Shown: positions 1 to 11,571 of the stretch, in pieces | Numbering within the stretch: position 1 is the stretch's first letter | How the letters are laid out: every line of letters begins with the position of its first letter | Source: Imbricaverruca yamaguchii | Taxonomy: Eukaryota; Arthropoda; Thecostraca; Neoverrucidae | NCBI GenBank assembly: GCA_034440575.1 | Contig: JAOTOL010001622.1 | Location: forward strand, 336,001-400,000 | Length of the DNA: 64,000 nt | Reading direction: 5' to 3' | Made by a program: the position numbers and the translations under genes | The notes under the pieces: generated by a model | What the model was told of the DNA's origin: nothing | The model's input: only the letters and a program-made list of their open reading frames with translations | Databases searched by the model: none

Positions 1-514
1 ATGCATTTCCATGGCGATTGAACAGCCTGGTTAGCTCAGTGAATACAGCACTGGTCGGCAGAGCTCTCCTCGTCTTGGTTCGAGTCGGTCAACGCACTAG
101 CTATTAACGCTTCCGGTTGGGATGGCAAGTTGGCAACTGGTCAGGCAAGGTCAGGCAAGGTCGGTGTGCAGACACCAGACGGTCGTGCCCGCTACGTGAG
201 TACGTTAAACTCTCCTCAAAATTGTGCTATGGAACTGGTATTTCCAGATCTGGACACCGACTGATACTGCAAAACCCGCCACACCCTCGCCAACAATTCG
301 AACTAAAGCTATCGAAATAAAACACCATACTGTACCAGTTTCAGCATCTCGCACCTCATGAAAAACCATTATATGAATACAGTTCGGGAGTATGTGAATC
401 AGAGGTCGTGCACACGATAGCATCAATCGGAGCCTACGCAAGGCGACATAATGCATCGCTACTCGCGCCATCGCCGTCCACGACTCCTACGCCCCACCTG
501 TCCCGCCCACATAC
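1..514. other. MANF intron with a degenerate tRNA-like head
   Basis: Non-coding sequence downstream of MANF exon 3, presumed intron. At 25-90 a tRNA-like stretch carries a recognisable A box (TTAGCTCAGTG) and B box (GGTTCGAGTC) but no good acceptor stem, so it looks like the remains of a tRNA-derived SINE. Nothing else is evident. Confidence 0.4.
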
Positions 515-656
515 CATATCGGAGTTCGCAGATCTGCGAGTCCTTCTTCTTGGTCCGTTCACATATCTTCTCTGAGGGCATTGAGTAGCTCATGGGCTGG
601 GTGATGTCCTTCAGCGTCCGCGTGGCCGAGTCCTCCACACCTCCGATGTAGTAGCA
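515..656 (-). CDS. MANF: MANF, third coding exon (gene continues off the left edge)
   Basis: 47 codons plus one base (residues 73-119). It starts after an acceptor AG at 657-658 and ends at a GTATGTGGG donor at 514. It contains the family signatures [16 protein letters not shown] and DSQICELRY, and so carries Cys73, Cys104 and Cys115. Cys29, 32, 62, 73, 104 and 115 match the spacing of the first six cysteines of known MANF/CDNF proteins, which pair to stabilise the saposin-like domain. The C-terminal SAP-like domain with its CxxC, and the ER-retention tail, should lie in one or more exons left of position 1. I found no match for them in positions 1-514. Confidence 0.95.
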
Positions 657-1127
657 CTGTCAAGCAACGGGGCCGATATTGTACCATATTGCACACGCCA
701 GATCAAGGCATGATACCGTGATGTGCTGATTTGCACTCAGATGTCGTTGAAGGACTTGATTTAAGTACAATTGAAGACATGGCTTGCATTGATGACACGT
801 ACTGCAAATTGTGCGGTAAACATATCCTGTCATAGACATAGGTTCGATCTTTAGTGTCAGTGTGGAGAGTGTACGACTAACGCTATACCGTCCCAAAAAG
901 TATTGACATCGTGATTTTGTTTTTCCACTTGGTGTTCGACACCAAGTGGACCGTCCGACTACAAAAACTGAACTTTCCGAACAGCGCATTTTCATAAGCA
1001 TGCATAAAACTGGACAAAACCAACTCACACTCATCATAAAAGCTCCTTCATGAACGTTGTGGGTAATGAATTTGTAGAAAAGTGGAGGGACCAGAGCCAT
1101 TTTGTAACATTGGGCTGATGGTTAAGA

Positions 1128-1183
1128 ATAGAAAAGAATAGAAAAGAATAGAAAAGAATAGAAAAAGAAAAGAAAAAATAATA
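1128..1183 (+). repeat. (GAATAGAAAA)n microsatellite
   Basis: A purine-rich decamer is repeated about four times and then decays into AAAAG repeats. It lies inside the intron between MANF exons 2 and 3. Confidence 0.8.
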
Positions 1184-1371
1184 GAAGGGGGTGAACTCCA
1201 GCGAAAACTTCGGTGCTTCTTGTGCGTACAAGCGAGTTGGCTGCGGAACACCTACTCATCTGCTCGGTGACGAGGATTTAACACATTTTGAACGTCAAAA
1301 TGTTCATCCACAATGTTGAATATTCATTTTTTACAGGTAGTGATCGCAGGTTGCATGCATGTAGTACTTAC

Positions 1372-1496
1372 AAATTTGTACTCCCTTCCTTTTGTCTTGC
1401 CACACACATCTTGCAGAGCTTCTAGAATCTTCTCTTGCGAGGTGCCGTGTTCTGAAGGGATTGCCTGATATATCTTGTTCACAACACCAATACAGA
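1372..1496 (-). CDS. MANF: MANF, second coding exon
   Basis: Two bases plus 41 codons (residues 31-72). The exon follows a pyrimidine-rich acceptor ending in TTTTACAG at 1497-1498 and ends at a strong donor, GTAAGTACT, starting at 1371. It encodes most of the N-terminal saposin-like helical domain: CIGVVNKIYQAI, then helix-forming residues to VCGKTKGREYKF. It supplies Cys32 and Cys62. In human MANF the segment from CEVC to the residue before CYYIG has the same layout, apart from one residue missing here. The phase is 1 at the acceptor and 0 at the donor, which fits the flanking exons without any stop. Confidence 0.93.
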
Positions 1497-3963
1497 CTGT
1501 AAAATAATAATAAAATGGCATGAGCACATTCTTCACATGCACACATATACCTATGCAATAGAAATGCATGGACCTTACCCACATTTGTAATAAGCACTTT
1601 GTTGTAAAATTTAATTAAATGGGCACACTGGCTATCGAAATGCACAAAAATGCATTAGGACTTGATGCACTGTGAACCAATGAAAGAATGCCATGCATTT
1701 CATGATCAACGTGGGTTCTACAGTATTTGCTCCTAAACTATTTCCTGGACAAAAGTCTTCCTAAAAGAAGATTCCAGGTTAATTCATTACATACTTACAG
1801 TAGTATCAGGACCTTGGTCATGTCTAGGGGGGATCACTTCAGCAAGCAAATATTTTTGCATTCTAGTTTTGGTTTTGTTCCATTATGTTGGTTGTACCAG
1901 ATGACTGCTAACCATCCCAACACTAGATGGCAATATTTAAATGCCAAAGTGGACAAAATGTCCACATATTGCTGGGGCTTGTAACAAGTGTTCAGAAGCC
2001 ACACATCAACAGTTAAAACCAGAACAATGCATAGTTTTTGTTTTGTTTAGAAGGAATACAAATGTACTTGATGTATGTATCTACTTGCATTCCATTGCAT
2101 TTAACTGCACCAGTCTGGTAGAGGAATAGACAATGATGGCAAAAGCGTACAAAACAGCAACATGGACCTGCCTTAGTATATTGTGTCCTGAGTGTATTGT
2201 ACAGGGTTGAATTTGACCTTTGTAAACCTGTAAGAAAATTTGTGGTAATGAAGTATGGAGGATATTTTTCCTTCACATATGGCAAGAAAATCTCAGTTTT
2301 CAATTTCTGGTGGATCCTGAGCACTTCATAACAGAGCAGTTAATTGCCAAACAACAAATACAACCTCCAAATAAGAAAATGAGAGGACAATTTTCTGGAC
2401 AGGATATTCTGGGTACCAAAAATCTGGACAGGATATTCTGTTCTGGGACCAAAAAATCCCAAAACAACCTACTCTTCCAACCTTGGTCCACCACCAACTG
2501 ATTTTGCTGAAAATGAAAAATGAACTGCAAGTGAATGTGATTTTTGTATACAGTGAATACATTTGCAATTCTTACAATTGGAACAAGATAAATATTGATG
2601 ACATATCCAGTTCTATTTTTCACAGCTGATGCACATCTTCTGAATGCACATTCCATGTCTTGCAAACCGAGTGCACAATTTTTTGCCATTGATGCTGAAC
2701 CAGCAAAGTATCATTGTATCAAGCTTAGTGATGACTTTCCAATCATACAAAATTTCATAAATGCTATGAAAGAACTGGTAGGAAGCAGAATGAGAAGCAT
2801 GTGCTTTCAGCATGCTCCATTGAACTTCAATAAATAGTTCAAATTGAAGTATTTATATCATAATAAGTAGCCAGTTCACCAAGAAAATAACAGGTAACTA
2901 ATCAAACAGCAGTAAAAGCAGAAAAAAACATTTAACAATGCAGCTAGATGTGTGATTGACAAGAATTCTTAATTGATGCACAGTTATAACTTTTGGAATA
3001 TCTGCTTTGGCAAATATGCCAAAAACATAACTTAAATTTCAATTTAAGTTTCATGATCATCAATCACACCAGTGTTGCACCATTGCAACCAATGCAGCTA
3101 CATGATACCCCCCCCACACAACAAAAACATTGGAAAAGTATGGGATATGTGGTTTTTGTGCAGTAATGAATAATGAAGAATACATAATTGCAAAATGAAA
3201 AACCTAACCCAACCTAACCTAGCATATCCTACTGATGTTTGATTGCTTTGAGCCTACTGATGTTGGTTTACCTAAAACATACTGATGTTCCAGAGTGCAA
3301 TGCATGGTACTTTTAACAAGATTTTGTCAGTGTGGGGCAGGCAGATGACAGTGCTGCTGGTGGGGCAATTGATGCCTGGAGGTAACTAAAGTGAGTGGCT
3401 GTATCCACTAACACTCCACACAACTATTTTTCCAAAAATAAAAATCAAAGAGTACAGCTGCAGAAAACTAAAAATATACACTGTGCTAAATTTGTCTCAG
3501 TTCATAGCTAACAAATTTGTTTACCATGCAATAAAAACCCTGCTGCTAATTAAGTTCAGTGTGCCATGCAGTTTGAAATAGAGAGAAGTGCAGATCATTT
3601 GCACTTTAATCATAAAGACATAAAGACATAAAAGATAAAGACATAAAAGATTAGTGCAACTATGAGCCACAAGGGCCCTTCTTGGTTGCACTCTGTACAC
3701 AATCATATGATATGTGGATTTTGCTTTGCATCTTGATTATGGCATCATTGACAGTATTGACCACCATGGACAAGTAAGCATTTTCAGAGAAAACAAATGG
3801 TCACATCGTCTTGACCACATCAAAAAACATTCTATTTTAGAATCCGAAGAATCGAATTTTGTCCTGATCTCCAAATCTACCCAAAATTATTTTTGTCTTG
3901 CATGCTGGTGTTGCAGGAGTTGGAACCAGGACAAACATAGGTGTTGCTGAGAATACAACGTAC
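1497..3963 (-). other. MANF first coding intron
   Basis: AT-rich intron of about 2.47 kb bounded by GTACGT and TTTACAG. It holds a short duplicated segment containing GGACAGGATATTCTG (about 2395-2460), a brief AACCTAACCC/AACCTAACCT stretch (3201-3221) and, near its 5' end, the 3' tail of a CR1-like LINE (3612-3700). I see no other coding exon in it. Confidence 0.7.
3612..3700 (-). mobile_element. 3' tail of a CR1/jockey-like LINE
   Basis: This stretch is nearly identical to the 3' end of the LINE at 12676-12750. Both share the block complementary to GGCCCTTGTGGCTCATAG, followed on the minus strand by repeats of TGTCTTTA. Only the terminal ~90 bp are present, as expected for severe 5' truncation at insertion. 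The short terminal repeat is typical of CR1-type elements. Confidence 0.65.
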
Positions 3964-4054
3964 CTTCACAGTCTCCCTGTCTGAGAGATGATGCTAGTGT
4001 GGTCTGATACAAAACAAAGATACAAATGGAAACGGCGGAGCTTCGCATCTTCAT
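3964..4054 (-). CDS. MANF: MANF (ARMET), first coding exon
   Basis: Codons 1-30 plus one base of a mesencephalic astrocyte-derived neurotrophic factor homologue, an ER-resident and secreted stress-response protein. The exon reads from ATG at 4054. Residues 1 to about 21 form a signal peptide with a hydrophobic core (SICIFVLY). The mature protein then begins near SSLRQGDCE, matching the family start (R-x-G-D-C-E-V-C). A GTACGT donor follows at 3963, after the first base of codon 31. That base joins TC at the next exon to give Val, restoring GDCEVCI, the first CxxC of the saposin-like domain (Cys29, Cys32). A second in-frame Met at codon 3 is an alternative start. The intron to the next exon is about 2.47 kb. 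Gene identity is inferred from motif and cysteine spacing together with exact splice phases. Confidence 0.9.
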
Positions 4055-4288
4055 TGTGTGGCCACGAATGGGACGGCAGTACCTACCAACTTAAGACAGA
4101 AAACTTGTTCAATAACAACCAGATACGCTCGCAAAAGAAGCAAATATCACAGCCGATACTACCGAACCATTCAACGCACACCCGGTGAGACCGCTGCTAG
4201 CAAACTGGAAATGAGGTAGGGCGACACCCGCAAATCGAAGTATCCGAAGCCAACACAACCTGCACTTGCACCAAAGCACATTGAAGTA

Positions 4289-4295
4289 CACGTCA
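4289..4295 (-). promoter_or_regulatory. UPRE-like TGACGTG site upstream of MANF
   Basis: On the minus strand this reads TGACGTG followed by T, about 235 bp upstream of the MANF ATG. TGACGTG(G/A) is the binding core for XBP1/ATF6, which activate MANF during the unfolded protein response in animals. Two CCAAT boxes (minus strand, 4346-4350 and 4359-4363) lie just upstream. They do not have the CCAAT-N9-CCACG spacing of a classical ERSE. The motif is seen; its function is inferred. Confidence 0.4.
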
Positions 4296-5280
4296 CCAGA
4301 ATTGAAACATGACCGAGTACAGCTGTAGCTATCTGGCGTCGTCTGATTGGTGCATGAAATTGGACGCCTTCATATGGCACATTAAACTCTACTTTTAAGA
4401 AAGGAAAATTAGACTGGTAGAGGTTTTCATCTATTGCTTCAGACGTCCGCGGTGGACATTGCCGGGGGAGGCATCCCATGGTAACTCAACCGGTGGGTGC
4501 CGTCCGACCATTTTTTAATTTTCTTGAAAAGTTGTGTACCGGGGCGAACAATTAATTTATGATGAACAAAAAATCCCCCAAAAATATTTCCCAAGATACA
4601 GTCTTGGGAACTTTCCCAAGGTCAGTGAGGAGGCCTAACTTTGACCACCCATAACTCCGAGGCTAAGAGAGCTATTTCATTTAACTTTTTTTTTGGTTGA
4701 ATTTGGATGAATCAAGGAATAAGTTGGCTATCTCGGATTTTCGATTTTCAATTTATTAGGTCACGTGACCTCGTGACCTATCTTGCGGCGTGACCTTGAC
4801 CTTTTGGCTGCTGAAATTATAATTTTTGTTTGATGAAGATTTTAACTCCATTCAGGCCACTTAAAATAAATAAATAAAAGCGTGGGATTCTACCTGTAAA
4901 AAGTACTTTTGGGCATCGCAATGCTGACACAACACGCCGTTTGGGCCCCCGCTCCGTCGATAACTTCGCATCTATTCGGAATACGGTTTCGAAATGGTCC
5001 AGAGTGGCTCTCGACGACGAAACCTGTCGGTTGGTGCCTGTTATACTGCCATCAGGTCATAGGGTGACATTGACATTAGGTGTTTAAGGTCATTGGATCT
5101 GGGGTCAAGAATGCATTTGTGGCTAAAGCTGTATCCCTAAATGAGCTAAGCAGCTGAACTCAATGCTATTGTGTTCGTCACATCGAGCCGGTTACAGTAA
5201 TACGTGGGATGAACCCGATGGGTCAAGTTAGGTCACGTGGCCTGAGGTCAGGTCACCGATACAATTACAGGTGACTATTG

Positions 5281-5468
5281 ACACATACATATACCTATCG
5301 ATAGAACAACACGACACCAGCGCACCAACATATCACTTCAACACATGTTTGACGACCTTGTGTTCTTGTAGTGATTGCATGATTATACGTAACATGGCAG
5401 GTGCCTGTTGACATATTCCTATCGATAGAATACGACACCAGCGCACCAACGTATCACTTCAACACCTT
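5281..5468 (+). repeat. Duplicated ~60-bp block
   Basis: A block with CCTATCGATAGAA and GACACCAGCGCACCAAC occurs at about 5288-5343 and again at 5410-5465. It sits between the left arm and the transposase fragment. Confidence 0.6.
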
Positions 5469-6022
5469 GACATGCTTGCCAATCTTGTCTTCTGAGAGGA
5501 CGTGGATTCGCGTTATTTTCTGACTCACAGGGCAAAACCTGTGGTGCTTTCTTGTTCCCTTGATCGTCACGGCTTTGGTAAAGTGGCCATTCAGCTCCTG
5601 CTCAGATGGCCATTCTGCGCTTCCTCTTTTGTGACATAGAAAAACTTGATCTTTGTCACAAGCTGCCCGGCGAGAAATCGGTACATATCCTCTGGTGTGA
5701 AGATTTGAACTTTTACCGGGCGCCGAAGGCTCTCGAGGTACGTGGCGCGTTTCACGGTGCCGCATATACCATCGCACGCTCCCTTCCTGTGGGACGTGGC
5801 GAAAAAGTGCCACTCACATGTCACATCGGGGAAGTCGATGTCATGATAGCACACTTTCGCGAAGCTGTACTTGTTTTTGTATTGCCCAGCGCTTCCGTCC
5901 GTGAAGTAATGAATTTTTATGAGCCCGGGAACCTCTTCCTTTATTGCTGGTACCATTTGGTGCAGGAAGGCGTGCTGCCTGGATCCCTTCTTAGACGCTT
6001 TCGGCAAATGTCACGCAGATAA
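5454..6022 (-). pseudogene. Transposase-like fragment, frameshifted
   Basis: A minus-strand frame from about 6007 to 5591 encodes a conserved-looking core: YFTDGSAGQYKNKYSFAKVC, then CEWHFFATSHRKGACDG and GTVKR. The Asp-Gly-Ser-x-x-Gln-Tyr-Lys and Trp-His-Phe-Phe-Ala-x-Ser-His motifs recall transposase-derived proteins that are abundant in invertebrate genomes, with a possible RNase-H/DDE fold. Near 5600 the frame breaks, and homologous C-terminal sequence (IKGTRKHHRFCPVS...) continues to 5454 in another frame. The gene is therefore dead. Its place between the inverted arms suggests it belonged to this element. The family assignment is from memory of the motif and is uncertain. Confidence 0.6.
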
Positions 6023-7483
6023 CTGTTAACACGTAGCTGGGGATCATCGACTATCTGGACCAGATTCTTGGGTGCCACTCTAACACCTTTATACACTTTC
6101 TTCTTATGCCGCTTTTACGGGTCACAGCAGAAAGGAGCAAGCATCTCTCCTGTCTTCGAAACAGAGGACGTCTTTCGACACTGTCGACAAGTCAGCTGAC
6201 TGATCCTCACACAGCGTTACTGCTCTCCCCGCTGACATGTGACTGCTGGTGGTGCTATGCCCCCGTCAAAATTCCGTTGTTTGCGTTTCCAGCGTCTGCA
6301 GCGAATACTCTTGGCCACTGGCCAGACCCCATGTTTGTCGAACGTAGACGCCAACCTATGGAGGAGGAGAGATCAGAGCGCTCCCCTTCCGCGACGGCGC
6401 ACTCCGCAGTGTTTTTGACATTGAACTTTGACCTCAATACCGTCGCGTCGCGCTGTACAAGTCGTCGTGCCATCCCCCATCACATGAAATAATACTCAGT
6501 TGTTCTTGTTCCTGTGCGGCGTAGGGGTAGCAACCATTAATAGCGACAACTTTATCTCATTGGAAGATTCATCCAACAGCACCACAGCACCATAGACATT
6601 ACGCCGGCATACTACAACAGAATCTTGAGCAAGCCATGGACAAAGATAACAACATAGGTATGCCTTGGCTCCGTTGGATCAAATCGGTAACCTGACCAGT
6701 TCACGTGACTCAACTTGACCTATCGGGGTCATGTCATGTATCACTGTAACCGCATCAACGTGACGAACACAATTGTGTTGAGTTCAGCTCTTTTGCTCAA
6801 TTACGGGCAAAGTTATAGCCATACACGTGTTCGTGACCTCAGATGACCTTGAGCGCCCAATGTCATGTGACCTTGTGACCTGATGTCAGCGTAGCAGAAA
6901 CCAACTGACAGGTTTCGTCATCAGGGGCCACTCTGGACCATTTCAACACCGTATGCCAACTAGATGCGAAGTTATCGGTGGGCAGGGGTCCCAAACAGCG
7001 TGCTGTGTCAACATTGCGAGCCCCAAAAGTGCTTTTTGCAGGTCGAACCCCACGTTTTTTATTGATATATATGAAAAGGCATGAATGGAGCTCAAATACT
7101 TATCACACGTTAGTTTTAATTTCAGCATCCAAAAGGTCAAGGTTACGATGCAAAAACTAGGTCACGGAGTCACGTGACCTAATAAATCGAAAATCGAAAC
7201 TCCGCGATAGCCAACTTGTTCGTTGATTCCTCCAAATTCCACAAAAACAAGTTCAATGAAATAACTCTCTTAGCCTTGGAGTTATGGGTCGTCAAAGTTA
7301 GGCCTCCTCACAGCCTTGGGAATTTTGCAAAGACTATCTTGGGAAATATATTTTAGGAAATTTTTTATCATCACAAATGAATTGTTCACCCTTGAAACCC
7401 CCGATACACAACTTTACAAGAAAATCAAAAATGGTCGGACGGCAAATTGGCAAATTTTCGGTTAAGTTACTGTGGAATGCCTC

Positions 7484-8155
7484 GGGGGAGAACATTCTCT
7501 CCCGGGAGAACCTTCTGAAGTTGCTGGCTCCCTGTTGGGGATGTAAGGAAAGAAAACTAACATCCTAAATTACTTGATGGACAGTTCGACTGCTAGGGTA
7601 CATGGCTGTTCTAACCAGACGCGTCACCAGGGGCGGATCCAAGAACATTAAGAGGGGCAGACCTAGGAATTATAAGGGGACACTTTTGTTCTGGGAGCGC
7701 CATTCATCAGCAGGGTCGCAAATTCTTCTCGAAGTGCGTTGCGTTGGGCCATGGAGGGGAGTGCAGGGTGCACTCGTTTTTTTTAAGTACACCATGTCGC
7801 TCTTCATGGGTCCTAGCCAGTTTTAGGGTCATTATGTTGTCTGCGCTCCCGGTGGTCCCTTGGAGCCCTGGTGCGCTCATGGGACCTCCGGTATGTTTTT
7901 AAGGCTTTATTCTAAAAGTATGAAACAGGTTGCTATGACTACCACACATGCTGCTCTGGAGCTCATCTTCTCGGTGCAAGAACGAGCGCAATTCATTGTC
8001 GCGAGCGAGATTAAAATCTGAATGGCTGTGTTTCGCCCTTAATTTCAAAGATGTCGCCCACTTGCAATGTTTACGTGTAGGGATGGAAATAGCCACGATT
8101 TGAATTTTGGCTCCACTTCCCAGGATATATTTTTTTTAATCCCCCTACCCATTAA
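7484..8155. other. Anonymous intergenic stretch
   Basis: Between two transposons. I see no exon, RNA gene or repeat here, apart from the TTAA target site (8152-8155) that begins the next element. Confidence 0.5.
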
Positions 8156-9471
8156 CACGCGCACTGGAGGGGGGCGAAATCCGCCCACCACTCCGGTTTT
8201 TCGTCGATATATCCAGACTTTACCGGCCGATATACGCCATTGTTTGTGTACCTGCCAATAAATGACCGGCGCGTTGTTTGGAGTAAGATAAATGAAAATC
8301 GACCGAAATTTTTCGAGTTAGGGGTCGCTAAAGTCAAACAAATTTTCAGCGCCATATTAAAAAATATCGGCGCTGTTGCGCTTCCCGTATATTAGCAAAA
8401 AGGAAGTGTTCTTGGCAAAACTAGCGACTTGTTTGATGTACATTGTCATGCTACATTGTTCCAGAGTCATGTCAAGTCACCGAGGTCAAGTCAGGTCAAG
8501 TTCATAACGGGTTAACACAAGCCCTAGAGGGGGTACGGCGAAATCCGCCAATCCTTCCGATTTTTCATACATAACTCCATATTGTACCCACCGATATAAG
8601 CCAATTTTTTTCGCGTACCTGCTTAGAAATGACCGGCGCATTGCTTAAAGCAAGAAAAATGAAAATCGGCCGAGACGTTTTCAAGTTAGGGGCCGTTAAA
8701 GTAAAAACAATTCGCAGCGCCAGACCACAAAAATCGGTGCTGATGCGCTTCCCGTATATTGGAAATAGGGAAGTGTTCTTGACAACACTAGCGACTTGTT
8801 TGATGCGTATTGTTATGCTATATAATTTAAAAGTCATGTTAAGTCGCCGAGGTCAAGTCAGGTGAAGTTCATGATAGGCTAATGGAACCAAACTTGGTCA
8901 ACTGGAATGTGTCATAAATGCAAATGACTGTCATGCGATTGATGTCACTTTACATGCATACATCTACTGTTTGTCATTGTGTGCCTGAGCGTTTCAATAC
9001 TTTATTCATGTATTTGACTCCTTTCTTTGCGAAGCCGATTGTGCCGAGCCGCCCAACGGAGCAGTCGGGATGGGAGCCCGGTTCCAGTAACTGGAGCATG
9101 TAATGACCTAATAAAGTGCTCCTATATAGGTGACCTGAGGTCAAATGGCGGATCTGACATCTGTATTGCATCATTAGTAATGTCTTAAACATCATTAATG
9201 CCAATTTTGGAACATTTAAACACAACCACAGCGATCCATAACAATGACAAGCCAAGCCACGCAAAACCAGAAATATTTGCTATTTTGACCTAATTTAACC
9301 TTGAAGATATTGACCTAAGGTCATGAGCTTTGCACACAATAGAGTTCACTATCGTGCACATCCACCCTGTGAATTTCGTTGCTCTAGCCTTCATAGGAGC
9401 TGAGATCTTAGGGGGTGGTATACGTCCCCCCTCCAGTGCGCGTTCATTTCTGAGGCCCTCCAGGGCGCGTG
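8156..9471 (+). mobile_element. TTAA-flanked MITE, copy A (1.3 kb)
   Basis: The element is flanked by TTAA at 8152-8155 and 9472-9475. Its ends are inverted: CACGCGCACTGGAGGGG at the left and CCCTCCAGGGCGCGTG at the right. The first ~356 bp (8156-8511) form a module that is repeated imperfectly at 8516-8880, including its own TTAACAC-type terminus at 8512. About 590 bp of non-repeated sequence follow, with several TGACCT/AGGTCA motifs. It has no coding capacity. TTAA target sites are typical of piggyBac-type transposition. An inverted second copy lies at 37068-38384 and a partial one at 15890-16605. Confidence 0.8.
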
Positions 9472-9478
9472 TTAATAG

Positions 9479-9889
9479 GTAGGCAGGGGTGCCCTCCATA
9501 CCCGTGCGACCTAATTACGTTCAATTCCAAGGGTGAGAGGTAGGTCGTGGTACGCAAATCAAGGCAGGTCACACCACTCCCTGCTCCTGTTTCTTGGTGG
9601 ACATATCCCGCCACCAGATATTAGTAGAAAATATTCCTGAAGCCCTCTTAGACAATTAGCAATGCTAGCAACGTCTTCGAGGGCTCCAGGAAAATAACTG
9701 TTATAGGTGTTAATGGGGAAATGATACAAAATCGTATTCTTACACATGCATTCCCTAAACTACTACTACACTAAGGAGAAAGGACGAACCAAGTATGAAG
9801 AAGAAGAAAGAAAAGAAAACATGATTCTTAAACGAAAATGTCCGAATAATACCAGATCACCATGCATGGCACATTACCATTACCGACAT
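9479..9889. other. LINE 3' flank
   Basis: Short AT-rich stretch between the MITE and the reverse transcriptase remnant. Its right part is probably the 3' untranslated tail of that minus-strand LINE. Nothing else is visible. Confidence 0.4.
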
Positions 9890-11567
9890 TCACTTAAAAA
9901 GTTCATATTTTCTAGTAATGTATTGTCTGATGTGTTTCTTGAAGATGATTTTACTACTAGGCACATAGTCAATCCTGTGGAAGTGAGAGCAGAGTATTTT
10001 ATTCCAGGTTTTTGGTGCAATAAAGGGTAAGGAAAACATTCTATAATTTATATCAGAAAAGGATATTCGAAAGTGTTGTCTAACTCTGAGGCCACCTTGT
10101 TCATGAAGTTGAAACATATTAGAAAGAGGTGCTGGTAATGATTGATTTAGAAAACCTGGCATGATGTAAATACATTGCCCATCAACTATGTCCGGAAAAC
10201 TTAGAACTTTATGTTTAATAAACAATTCATTTGTATGGTATAAGTAAGGTTTCTTATCAACAAACTTAATAACACGCTTCTGCAGGTAAATAATCTTGTC
10301 AAGCTTAGAATGGTACGTACTTCCACAGACAACAGCACAGTAATTTAGATATGGCAATATTGAGAAATTATGCAGAAGAAACAATTCACAAGTTGATAAA
10401 AAGTACTTCGACTTGCCTATATTTCCAATATTCCTGCCAAGTTTTGAAGAGATGGCAGTTACATGGCTTTTCCATGTCATGTCTTCATCAATAAATACAC
10501 CTAGATATTTTATACAGCTATGCCTTGTAATATTGGAAGTATTTATTTTGACACGAAGGCCATCGGATGGTTTCTTGGAAAAATTTTGATATCCAGTCTT
10601 GTCAGCATTAATAGATAATCTCTTGGTATGAAACCATGCAATTATTTTGGGTATTACCTCATTTACTTTACTTTGTAATTCAGAATGATCATTAGCTGTA
10701 ATAGTTACGTCAGTGTCGTCTGCAAATAGGTAAAAGCTATCCAGATTGGAAACATTACAGAGATCGTTAATGTATAGAGTAAACAGCACAGGTCCACGAA
10801 TCGAACCTTGAGGAACACCTTTTGTAATATGTAATGGTTGGGAGGTGATGTCATGTATCTTGGTTCTTTGAGAGCTATTTTATAGGTATGAGGTTAACAG
10901 CTTATATACATTTCCTCTAAAGACAATTAAGTTCAATTTTTGTAACACAATACTGATGCTGACGGTGTCAAAAGCTTTTTTTGAATCTAGATACAGAGTA
11001 TAAATTAATTGATTATTTACAGGGGATTTAGTTACTTCGTTATGCATCAGAGCAATTGGCATGCATGCGCTGTGTTTTTTTCTGAAACCAAATTGCAATG
11101 GGTGCATGCTATTATTTTCATTTCGAAATGATGACACCCAAAGGTGTATTAATCTTTCCAGTACTTTCGAAAATACTGGTAGTAAAGAGATTGGCCTATA
11201 ATTTGTAACTTTATTACTTTACCCTGATTTATATACAGGGATTGTAACTGCAAATTCTAAAGTATCAGAGAATATTGCAGTGTTCCGACAAAGATTAAAG
11301 AAATATGTTAGATGTTGCAAAATAGTTCTATATGTTCCAATCAAAATTTTCACTAATTTGATCCATACCTCCACCAACAGGGTTTAAAGACTTAACAATG
11401 TCTTCAATTGCAGCATCATTAACAGAAGGAATATTGCTAATGCTTGCATAATTAGGCTGTGTAAGATAATATAATGGACTGATGTGTGTTGCAGGTATTT
11501 TTTTCCAACTCACTGCCTAGCGTTGAAAAAATATATTAAATTTACCCCTATATTGGCCGCATGCTTC
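9890..11567 (-). pseudogene. Non-LTR retrotransposon reverse transcriptase (jockey/CR1-like), decayed
   Basis: Reading leftward, RT motifs occur in order: FNARQ..VGKKIPATHI with PVGGGMDQIS (about 11567-11330), QFGFRKKHSA and LDSKKAFDTV (11137-10990), GVPQGSIRGPVLF (about 10830-10790), the catalytic FADD (near 10720), and IKYLGVFIDEDMTWKSH with the thumb region down to 9890. At least one in-frame TAA separates the 11137-10880 segment from the GVPQGS segment, and frames shift near 11150-11330. The element is 5' truncated and has no endonuclease domain. It is a dead copy. The TTAA MITE abuts its 5' side at 11568. Confidence 0.88.
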
Positions 11568-11571
11568 TTAA

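Larger units (their letters stand above)
4469..7483. mobile_element. DNA transposon with ~800-bp inverted arms
   Basis: The left arm (about 4469-5280) and right arm (about 6660-7483) are inverted copies of each other, roughly 80-85% alike by eye. The outer ends pair as GGCATCCCATGGTAACTCAA with TTAAGTTACTGTGGAATGCC. Further in, the segments at 4650-4700 and 7250-7290, and at 4730-4810 and 7118-7210, match as reverse complements. The ~1.4-kb centre holds a broken transposase-like gene. The fold-back layout indicates a DNA transposon; I could not assign the superfamily. The arms are rich in TGACCT/AGGTCA motifs, including the palindrome AGGTCACGTGACCT at 4758-4771. Confidence 0.8.

Noticed and set aside
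3201..3221. AACCT repeats that could be telomeric (TTAGG)
   Set aside because: Only about four imperfect units within an intron; too short for a telomere or a subtelomeric call.
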